Assembly (NCBI GenBank): GCA_964592455.1
Contig: CAZQDQ010000017.1
Location: 1-14,109, forward strand
Reading direction: 5' to 3'
DNA from: MFAQ01 sp964592455
GTDB taxonomy: Bacteria > Patescibacteriota > Microgenomatia > UBA1400 > MFAQ01
Length of the DNA: 14,109 bases
Shown: positions 9,836-14,109 of the stretch, one piece after another
Numbering within the stretch: position 1 is the first letter of the stretch
Layout of the letters: every line of letters begins with the position of its first letter
Notes under the pieces: model-generated
Databases searched by the model: none
Told to the model about the DNA's origin: nothing
What the model saw: the letters and a program-made list of their open reading frames with translations, nothing else
Position numbers and translations under genes: made by a program

Positions 9836-9841
9836 TAAAAT
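9836..9841 (+). promoter_or_regulatory. Possible -10 element for a leaderless transcript
   Basis: TAAAAT matches five of six bases of the bacterial -10 consensus. It ends 7 bases before the ATG at 9848, so transcription would start at or next to the start codon. There is no convincing -35 at 17 bases and no Shine-Dalgarno site. The stretch is very A/T-rich, so a chance match is quite possible. Read-through from the giant gene is the alternative. Confidence 0.2.
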
Positions 9842-9847
9842 AAAAAC

Positions 9848-10255
9848 ATGTACAACCCTGCCAATCCAATCAATGCCCAATTCTCCCAAGCAACGATGGA
9901 AACCAAACCAAAAAGAAAAGTTAATTTAAAACCTGTTTTTATTGCTCTCACGGCAGTCGTTCTCTACATTCTTACTATAGTCCTCGGCACTTTTATAGCC
10001 AGCTTTAGCGAAAACATCGACCAGCTAAACCTCACCACTACCTTCGACCCCATTATCACCATTGCCTACATCCTCGTCTTCTATTCCGTCAGTTTCTACT
10101 ACTCCCTCACCAAAAAACAGGCCTACAACTATCTTCTACTTGCCCTCTTCCTTTCTTTTACCATCAACTTCGTTGAAGGGGCAATGATACTAGTCTTCTT
10201 GGCCCCGTTACTACGCAAACTAAAGCTCATCGAAAACCCAACTCTTGATAAATAA
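9848..10255 (+). CDS. Small multi-pass membrane protein, unknown function
   Basis: The 135-residue product has a polar, basic N-terminus (KPKRK near residue 20) and hydrophobic segments at about 29-52 and 67-86. A third hydrophobic stretch, about 94-122, is broken by N107-E110-G111 and may form one membrane pass or two short ones. Basic residues at both ends (KPKRK, and RKLK at 123-126) favour both termini inside the cell and four passes, by the positive-inside rule. The gene starts 28 bases after the giant gene's stop with no clear terminator between, so co-transcription is plausible. ATG 9848 is the longest start; ATG 9896 (residue 17) would still keep every membrane segment. No Shine-Dalgarno site precedes either start. 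I do not recognise the family. Its position suggests a partner of the giant protein (anchor, assembly factor or immunity protein), but that is inference from position only. Confidence 0.75.
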   Translation: MYNPANPINAQFSQATMETKPKRKVNLKPVFIALTAVVLYILTIVLGTFIASFSENIDQLNLTTTFDPIITIAYILVFYSVSFYYSLTKKQAYNYLLLALFLSFTINFVEGAMILVFLAPLLRKLKLIENPTLDK

Positions 10256-10273
10256 CTTCCATCTGTGTTAAAT
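10245..10273 (+). promoter_or_regulatory. Candidate sigma-70-type promoter for the 10308 gene
   Basis: TTGATA (10245-10250, five of six to TTGACA) and TTAAAT (10268-10273, four of six to TATAAT) are separated by exactly 17 bases. The -35 lies in the last codons of the membrane-protein gene. The start point would be near 10280, giving a leader of about 28 bases without a Shine-Dalgarno site. The good spacing supports it; the A/T-rich background weakens it. Confidence 0.4.
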
Positions 10274-10307
10274 TCAGCTCATATTAATTGAAACTTTAAA
10301 ACAAAAA

Positions 10308-10796
10308 ATGCCAGAACCCCAAGAACAGCTTGAACAAGACCCAGGAGAACAAATGAAAAAATCACCTTTAGAAATAAGAGTTGATAACGGAAAACACTTC
10401 ATCACAATCAAAGAAGGTATGAAGGTTGAAAATATCGGTAAAGAACACGACCAACCAACGGCTGATACAGAATACTGCCTTGGGTCATTAGAAAACTTAA
10501 CTCACCAAACAATCTCTGCTAACGAAGGAAAAACACTATACACTTTCGCAGAAGAAGGTGATCAGATTGTCGTCATCGAGAATACAACAACAAAACCATC
10601 AGCAGACAAAACATTTGTAGTAGATAACCATACCATCACTGTTGGTACTGGCGATGGTTACTCTTATACAGTTGACGGCCTACCATTCGAACCAATAGAT
10701 GGATATATTAAAGTTGGCAACACGCTTATAAAAGCAGATAAGGCCTTAAATACTGACCCCCACCTCGTAACTATTAAAAGATACTCACTCTTGTAA
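10308..10796 (+). CDS. Hypothetical beta-rich soluble protein (162 residues)
   Basis: The product is hydrophilic, with no signal peptide or membrane segment, one cysteine (in EYCLGS) and an acidic N-terminal tail. It looks beta-rich. A short pattern occurs twice: VDNGKHFITIKEG near residue 25 and VDNHTITVGTG near residue 105, which may mark two diverged copies of one small beta unit. ATG 10308 gives 162 residues; an in-frame ATG at 10353 (residue 16) is an alternative that drops only the acidic tail. No Shine-Dalgarno site is visible. The gene sits 52 bases after the membrane-protein gene, has its own candidate promoter, and is followed at once by a strong terminator, so it is the last gene of this plus-strand unit. 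I do not recognise the family and assign no function. Confidence 0.75.
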   Translation: MPEPQEQLEQDPGEQMKKSPLEIRVDNGKHFITIKEGMKVENIGKEHDQPTADTEYCLGSLENLTHQTISANEGKTLYTFAEEGDQIVVIENTTTKPSADKTFVVDNHTITVGTGDGYSYTVDGLPFEPIDGYIKVGNTLIKADKALNTDPHLVTIKRYSLL

Positions 10797-10801
10797 CATC
10801 C

Positions 10802-10823
10802 ACCGGCCACAAGCCGGTTTTTT
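10802..10823 (+). terminator. Intrinsic (Rho-independent) terminator
   Basis: A perfect 6-base stem, ACCGGC (10802-10807) with GCCGGT (10813-10818), closes a CACAA loop and runs into six T residues (10818-10823). It begins 5 bases after the stop of the 10308 gene. The T tract touches the stop codon of the convergent M23 gene. Read on the minus strand the same stem has no T tract after it, so it is a good terminator only for plus-strand transcription. Confidence 0.85.
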
Positions 10824-11979
10824 ATTTAAGCGCTGCCACTGGGTCAGCGTTTCCCTTGGCCGTTCTTATCTCAAAGTGTAAGTGAGTACCAGTGGAGCGG
10901 CCCGTACTACCCATGTCACCCAACTTATCACCTCTCTTCACCGTCTGACCCACCTTTACAGCCAATTTGGACATGTGGGCATAAAGCGTTTTGTAACCAT
11001 TTCCGTGGTCAATAATTACCCTATTACCATAACCGCTATTATCTGGCCAACCAGAAACAATAATTGTTCCCGCATCAGCCGCCAAAATAGATCCGCCAGA
11101 CCGGTTTGCTATGTCAATCGCCTTATGCCACGGTTTATAACTCTGGGTAATGGTTCCCGCTGCTGGCCAAAGCCACTTGCCAGTAGCCGAAACTGCTCCC
11201 GCATTTGGTGTGGTTACGTTTGCAATATTGTTCCTTGGAGAAAGTATCGGCTCATCTGGCATCTGTCCGTCTGGTACTACTACAGTTTGACCAATAGCCA
11301 AAGCAAAAGTCTCATCATTACTAAATTCGTTAAAAGGAAAGTCAACAATCGCCTGAGCCGAAACATTGTAACGCTTAGCAATCGAATAAACTGTCTCTCC
11401 ATTTTTAACCGTATGCACCACACCTGTAACTGGTGGAATTTTTAGAGCAGTTCCAGGTTTTAGTTTTTTTTCACTCACATCTTTGTTAAGCCACAAAATA
11501 GAATCTGTGTCTACTCCAAATTTTTTAGCAATCACCGCTAAAGTATCTCCATTTTCCACCTTGTATTCAAAAACTTCAGCTCTCGGTTTCTCCGACACCT
11601 GAGTCATCGGATCTATCAGAACATTATCAACACCAAAATCAAATTCCCCTTCCGGACCTCCAGTTCCAAGACTTTCCTGAGCAAAAGCAAATTTATTATT
11701 AAATGCTCCAGATAATACAGCCGAGGCCTGACTATCGTTGCTTACCAATGTAGGCCCTAACACTACCCCCAAAACCATAACCGTAATTACCACCAAATTT
11801 ACAATTATTTGTGCGTTCTTTCCTCTTTGTACATACAACTTACCAACAAAACTAGACTTTATAGACTCAAAGCTCTGAAACTTGGGATTAAGATACTCAA
11901 AAAATATATGCTTGCCCAAAACAACCAAAAAATGGCCAAAAGCCCCAATCCATTCCTTGTAGAAATGTTTAATACTCAT
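10822..11979 (-). CDS. Membrane-anchored LysM-LysM-M23 family metallopeptidase
   Basis: This is a predicted peptidoglycan-binding endopeptidase acting outside the cytoplasmic membrane. From the ATG at 11979 the protein has 385 residues. A cytoplasmic tail of about 55 residues precedes a membrane segment at about 56-78. An AFAQ stretch near 100 is an alternative signal-peptidase site. LysM domains lie at about 137-183 (YKVENGDTLAVIAKKFGV) and 188-237 (HTVKNGETVYSIAKRYNV). The M23 domain is at about 268-382, with zinc-site residues H285 and D289 (HKAID), H335 (LYAH) and H366/H368 (HLHFE); all expected motifs are intact. The frame stays open upstream to 12189, but those codons run antisense over the DUF4012 gene start, lack domain-like sequence and precede the promoter candidate. 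A weak GGA sits 6 bases before ATG 11979. The gene is convergent with the 10308 gene and divergent from the DUF4012 gene. M23 enzymes typically cut peptide cross-links in murein. Confidence 0.93.
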   Translation of the reverse strand: MSIKHFYKEWIGAFGHFLVVLGKHIFFEYLNPKFQSFESIKSSFVGKLYVQRGKNAQIIVNLVVITVMVLGVVLGPTLVSNDSQASAVLSGAFNNKFAFAQESLGTGGPEGEFDFGVDNVLIDPMTQVSEKPRAEVFEYKVENGDTLAVIAKKFGVDTDSILWLNKDVSEKKLKPGTALKIPPVTGVVHTVKNGETVYSIAKRYNVSAQAIVDFPFNEFSNDETFALAIGQTVVVPDGQMPDEPILSPRNNIANVTTPNAGAVSATGKWLWPAAGTITQSYKPWHKAIDIANRSGGSILAADAGTIIVSGWPDNSGYGNRVIIDHGNGYKTLYAHMSKLAVKVGQTVKRGDKLGDMGSTGRSTGTHLHFEIRTAKGNADPVAALK

Positions 11980-12007
11980 TTTTAGTCCAAAAACAATTCT
12001 ACCATCA

Positions 12008-12036
12008 AATATATAACACCTTCCCTGCCACTCTAA
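12008..12036 (-). promoter_or_regulatory. Candidate promoter of the LysM-M23 gene
   Basis: On the minus strand, TTAGAG (12036-12031, weak -35, three of six) and TATATT (12013-12008, five of six to the -10 consensus) are 17 bases apart. Transcription would start near 12001, about 22 bases before the chosen ATG. This supports the shorter start at 11979 over the open frame that continues to 12189. Confidence 0.4.
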
Positions 12037-12042
12037 CAGAGT
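12030..12042. repeat. Short inverted repeat in the divergent intergenic region
   Basis: ACTCT (12030-12034) and AGAGT (12038-12042) flank an AAC loop and are followed by TTTTTGTTTT on the plus strand. The repeat overlaps the -35 candidate of the M23 gene and lies just upstream of the -10 candidate of the DUF4012 gene. It could be an operator for both genes. A weak terminator shape is also possible, but no plus-strand gene ends here. Confidence 0.25.
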
Positions 12043-12050
12043 TTTTGTTT

Positions 12051-12056
12051 TACAAT
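12051..12056 (+). promoter_or_regulatory. Possible -10 element for leaderless DUF4012 transcript
   Basis: TACAAT matches five of six bases of the -10 consensus and ends 8 bases before the GTG at 12064. Transcription would start essentially at the GTG. No Shine-Dalgarno site precedes that GTG, which fits leaderless translation. There is no good -35 at 17-18 bases. Confidence 0.3.
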
Positions 12057-12063
12057 TTATCCA

Positions 12064-13485
12064 GTGTCCAAAAAGAAAACCATTGTCACAAGTGTTGCTG
12101 TCATTCTTGCTGTCCTCATCATTTTGAGTTTTAGAGTTTTTGAATTTTTTCAGTTTTACTCTCCACATCTTCCTTATCTTCTTGGCCAAAACAAGCCTAT
12201 TACCTACCTTTTTCTACTCGGCAATGACACCGAAATGCGCGCCAATGGTGGTTTTGCCGGCTCCTACACCAAAATCACCCTAGAAAAGCCTCCCCTGTCA
12301 AGGGGGGGTGCTAAAGGCGAAGGGGTTTTATCTATGATCTACCATCTACGATCTACAATCTCATTTCACGACATCTACGTTCCCAATGGCCAACTAGCTG
12401 GTCACGTAAAGCCACCTGACGCTATTCAGCAAGCTTTTGGCAAAGGCACTTGGGAACTAGCAAACGCAGACTTTAACCCCAACTTTCCTACCTCTGCCAC
12501 TTCTATCCGCTGGTTCCTAGAAAAAGGTAAGGAAACAAATCCAGACATTCTCGGTATTATAAATCTCTCTACTATCAAAAAAGTCATAAATATCATCGGA
12601 GAGTTTAAACTTTCGGAAAACGATAAAATCATAACTCCAGACAACCTCTACCTTTATCTTCAGGGAAAAGCAGAAGTAGGTTTTTTCCCGGGATCAACCC
12701 AAAAAGCCGATGCCCTCCACTCAGTAGGCACTGCCGCTCTCAAGAAAATAAACTCACTAAGTCTTTCAAAAAAAATTCAGATTGCCAAAATTATTTATAA
12801 CGATCTTAAAAACCAAAATATTGTCTTAAATAGTACAAATCAAAACTTTCAAACTTTTTTGGAAAATCAAAACTTCGCTGGCGTCTACATAGCAAACACT
12901 CACGACTACTATGGTCTAGTCGAAATGAACTTGGGTGCTAACAAGGCTAACCAATATGTCACCCGCCAGACGGCACACAATATAACAACAGAAAACAATC
13001 AGCTCAAACACACTGTTGCTGTTGACTTCCAAAACAGCTCCCCAGAAAAAAATCCCAACCCCCCTCTTCACTATGGCGGTCACTACCTTGGCTTCTTCCG
13101 CATTTATCTACCTCCAACCGCCACCAACATTCAAGTAACTCACTCAGAATACTTGCCGTGTACCTCAACAAATCCAAGCAACTGTTACACCGCAACCGAA
13201 TCTGCCAATATCAACCAGTCGATTCTCGAAAATCAGTCTCCAATCATTGCGAGCAGTAGCGCTGTTGTAAGCTTCTGGCACTTAACCCTTGCCGGTCAAC
13301 ACTCAAACATCAACCTTAGCTACAATCTTCCACCTATAGACCAAAAACGCTACTCCCTTACCATCCTCAAGCAAAATGGCTTCCCTGCCTCACCCCAAAC
13401 CCTAGATATCTTCGGAAAGTTACTTAAAACCAACCTAGAAACACCTTTTACTTACCACAAACAAGGCACAAGTGATAAAATATAG
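12064..13485 (+). CDS. DUF4012 domain-containing membrane-anchored protein
   Basis: The 473-residue product starts at GTG 12064 with KKK and a membrane segment at about 7-23, so most of it is predicted outside the membrane. The family hallmark follows: YLFLLGNDTEMRANGGFAGSYTKI (about 48-71), matching the DUF4012 pattern of a strand, N/E/R residues and GGFxGSY. Further typical pieces are a GQLxGHVxPP-like stretch near 109 and NADFNPNFPTSATSIRWF near 138. The C-terminal third is beta-rich, with a YGGHYLGFFRIYLPP segment. DUF4012 proteins are common in CPR and Gram-positive genomes; I know of no established biochemical function. The stop is TAG. Between L73 and I99 about 25 codons come from a G/C-rich palindrome and a heptamer tandem repeat, placed in what is normally a short beta-hairpin loop. 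The gene shares an 84-base intergenic region with the divergent LysM-M23 gene, so joint control is plausible. Confidence 0.88.
   Translation: MSKKKTIVTSVAVILAVLIILSFRVFEFFQFYSPHLPYLLGQNKPITYLFLLGNDTEMRANGGFAGSYTKITLEKPPLSRGGAKGEGVLSMIYHLRSTISFHDIYVPNGQLAGHVKPPDAIQQAFGKGTWELANADFNPNFPTSATSIRWFLEKGKETNPDILGIINLSTIKKVINIIGEFKLSENDKIITPDNLYLYLQGKAEVGFFPGSTQKADALHSVGTAALKKINSLSLSKKIQIAKIIYNDLKNQNIVLNSTNQNFQTFLENQNFAGVYIANTHDYYGLVEMNLGANKANQYVTRQTAHNITTENNQLKHTVAVDFQNSSPEKNPNPPLHYGGHYLGFFRIYLPPTATNIQVTHSEYLPCTSTNPSNCYTATESANINQSILENQSPIIASSSAVVSFWHLTLAGQHSNINLSYNLPPIDQKRYSLTILKQNGFPASPQTLDIFGKLLKTNLETPFTYHKQGTSDKI
12289..12308 (+). repeat. G/C-rich palindrome inserted in the DUF4012 coding region
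   Basis: CCTCCCCT (12289-12296) pairs with AGGGGGGG (12301-12308) around a GTCA loop, seven Watson-Crick pairs and one T-G wobble. It is translated as PPLSRGG. The G-rich character continues to about 12325 (GGCGAAGGGG). This composition is unlike the surrounding A-rich gene. It resembles, from memory, dispersed palindromic repeats that encode PL-x-(K/R)GG peptides in environmental genomes. Confidence 0.6.
12330..12361 (+). repeat. Heptamer tandem repeat (ATCTAYN, four full copies)
   Basis: Four consecutive 7-base units, ATCTATG, ATCTACC, ATCTACG and ATCTACA (12330-12357), are followed by a partial ATCT. Since 7 is not a multiple of 3, each copy is read in a different phase, giving SMIYHLRSTI. 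The repeat lies inside the DUF4012 gene directly after the palindrome, and the reading frame stays open. Confidence 0.7.
13452..13481 (+). promoter_or_regulatory. Candidate promoter for the 13522-14109 gene cluster
   Basis: TTACCA (13452-13457, four of six) and TAAAAT (13476-13481, five of six) are 18 bases apart, inside the last codons of the DUF4012 gene. Transcription would start near 13488 and give a leader of about 34 bases ending in the Shine-Dalgarno site of the 35-residue gene. Read-through from the DUF4012 gene is also possible, since no terminator lies between. Confidence 0.35.
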
Positions 13486-13510
13486 GCTGAAACCCACTTT
13501 TACACAATAA

Positions 13511-13514
13511 GGAG
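13511..13514 (+). promoter_or_regulatory. Shine-Dalgarno site of the 35-residue gene
   Basis: GGAG within AAGGAGCC ends 7 bases before ATG 13522. It is the main reason for calling this very short open frame a gene. The next gene has nearly the same leader. Confidence 0.7.
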
Positions 13515-13521
13515 CCAGCAC

Positions 13522-13629
13522 ATGTTAGATTTCTTCATGAAAGCCTACGAAAGAACCTTCCCCATCCCCCTAATCATCTTCATCTTTGGCGTTGCCACTA
13601 TTATCGCGCTCAGAATCGCCATCGGCTAA
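13522..13629 (+). CDS. 35-residue single-pass membrane peptide
   Basis: The frame runs from ATG 13522 to TAA 13627-13629. It encodes a polar start (MLDFFMKAYERTF) and one hydrophobic helix (about residues 14-34), ending ALRIAIG. A GGAG site at 7 bases, and the following gene with the same kind of leader 11 bases downstream, support it as real. No domain family can be assigned to a peptide this short. It could be a subunit or anchor for the products downstream. A small membrane toxin is another option, but nothing specific supports that. ATG 13537 (residue 6) is an alternative start without its own Shine-Dalgarno site. Confidence 0.65.
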   Translation: MLDFFMKAYERTFPIPLIIFIFGVATIIALRIAIG

Positions 13630-13631
13630 AA

Positions 13632-13635
13632 GGAG
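13632..13635 (+). promoter_or_regulatory. Shine-Dalgarno site of the 102-residue gene
   Basis: GGAG within AAAAGGAGCC ends 5 bases before ATG 13641 and begins 3 bases after the stop of the 35-residue gene. It fixes the start of the downstream gene and indicates an operon. Confidence 0.75.
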
Positions 13636-13640
13636 CCAAC

Positions 13641-13949
13641 ATGTTTTCAAATGGAAAAACTACACTGCTAGAAGACATAAACACTTTTCTCAGCTCCCGA
13701 ATCTGCAAAGATCCCGAAAGTGATAAGCAGATCAAAAGAGATTGGAAATTTTCTTTGTTTTCGAAACACATCAAAATCTACGGCGAGAACAGATGTTTTG
13801 CCAACTCGGACGTCATAGCAGAAATCTCTATCCCTTCACGCGACACAGTGGTCATTAAACCTGCGTCGACCATGACACCAGAGGACCGAGAAATGCTTAG
13901 AAGCATCATCGTCCACTGGACTCCGTCACTTCAGGTTATTGTTAAATGA
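13641..13949 (+). CDS. Hypothetical cytosolic protein (102 residues)
   Basis: The start is fixed by a GGAG site 5 bases upstream. The product has no signal peptide or membrane segment and mixes charged and hydrophobic stretches in a way that fits a small alpha/beta domain. A helix-like start (TTLLEDINTFLSS) precedes a basic middle (KQIKRDWKFSLFSKHIKIYG) and a strand-helix-strand-like end (DTVVIKPAS, then MTPEDREMLRSIIVHW, then LQVIVK). It has two cysteines (C22, C52). I do not recognise the family. Its TGA stop overlaps the ATG of the next gene (ATGA), which suggests translational coupling with the lipoprotein downstream; the 35-residue membrane peptide lies just upstream. Together the three look like one operon. 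Confidence 0.8.
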   Translation: MFSNGKTTLLEDINTFLSSRICKDPESDKQIKRDWKFSLFSKHIKIYGENRCFANSDVIAEISIPSRDTVVIKPASTMTPEDREMLRSIIVHWTPSLQVIVK

Positions 13950-14109
13950 GTCGACAAAAGAGTTTTGCTTGGGTGGTAACTTTCTTGGTGCTAACAATTG
14001 TTAGCTGTTCAAGTAAAGCTGACCAGCCCTCTGACACCGAATCAACACCTGCACCAAACGCAAACGACTACGATAGAGCTGGTCAGCAAGTTACCTACCA
14101 GTCCATCGT
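13946..14109 (+). CDS. Lipoprotein, N-terminal part (3'-partial)
   Basis: ATG 13946 overlaps the preceding TGA in ATGA. The 54 visible codons begin MSRQKSFAWVV, followed by a hydrophobic core and the lipobox I18-V19-S20-C21. After C21 comes a polar, low-complexity stretch rich in Ser, Asp, Pro and Ala, typical of the flexible tether after a lipidated cysteine. The mature protein is predicted to be lipid-anchored on the outer face of the cytoplasmic membrane. The frame is open to the right edge, so its functional domain is not in view. Start choice rests on the ATGA overlap and on the correct placing of the signal peptide. Confidence 0.8.
   Translation, partial: MSRQKSFAWVVTFLVLTIVSCSSKADQPSDTESTPAPNANDYDRAGQQVTYQSI

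Noticed and set aside
10882..11445. Plus-strand open frame of 187 codons.
   Set aside because: It lies wholly antisense to the LysM and M23 domains, whose motifs are intact on the minus strand. Its product has no recognisable features.
11980..12189. N-terminal extension of the minus-strand LysM-M23 frame to 455 residues.
   Set aside because: The extra 70 codons run antisense over the start of the DUF4012 gene and the promoter region, show no domain-like sequence, and a sensible ATG with promoter and weak GGA lies at 11979.
13041..13092. Segment NPNPPLHYGGH in the DUF4012 protein as a second remnant of the inserted repeat.
   Set aside because: The DNA has a C-rich run but no palindrome or tandem array, and a GG-x-Y strand before the RIYLPP motif is expected at this place in the family.

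Overview
The window looks like part of the chromosome of a small-genome bacterium, most likely from the Candidate Phyla Radiation (Patescibacteria), possibly Microgenomates-like. This is inferred from style, not from a search. The coding strand is A-rich. One gene encodes a protein of more than 3,270 residues with Pro/Thr linkers. A DUF4012 protein lies divergent from a LysM + M23 envelope protein. Most genes lack a clear Shine-Dalgarno sequence. TAA, TAG and TGA are all used as stops, so nothing points to the recoded TGA of some CPR lineages.

Layout. (1) Positions 1-9819 are a single plus-strand giant gene, cut at the left edge. Its product has seven cysteine pairs and Gly/Ala-rich hydrophobic stretches in its first ~870 residues. 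About 2,240 residues without any cysteine follow. That stretch carries a possible PD-(D/E)xK-like motif and an HELQH zincin motif. The protein ends with a membrane-segment candidate, a Pro/Thr stalk and a cysteine-rich CHAP/NlpC-like domain. (2) Two small plus-strand genes follow: a 135-residue multi-pass membrane protein and a 162-residue beta-rich soluble protein. The second ends at a clear intrinsic terminator. (3) A minus-strand gene (10822-11979) encodes a membrane-anchored protein with two LysM domains and an M23 peptidase domain. (4) Divergent from it, 12064-13485 encodes a DUF4012 protein whose N-terminal beta-hairpin loop is interrupted in frame by a palindrome plus a heptamer tandem repeat. 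(5) Positions 13522-14109 hold a tight cluster with good Shine-Dalgarno sites: a 35-residue single-pass peptide, a 102-residue unknown protein, and a lipoprotein that starts on an ATGA overlap and runs off the right edge.

Taken together this is a cell-envelope region. Two peptidoglycan-active candidates (the CHAP-like tail of the giant protein and the M23 protein) sit with several membrane or surface proteins. The giant protein has the look of a modular, exported, multi-enzyme surface or effector protein. Its N-terminus, and therefore any signal peptide or secretion tag, lies outside the window. No RNA gene, CRISPR array, insertion sequence or att site was seen, and no gene-free stretch exceeds 300 bases.
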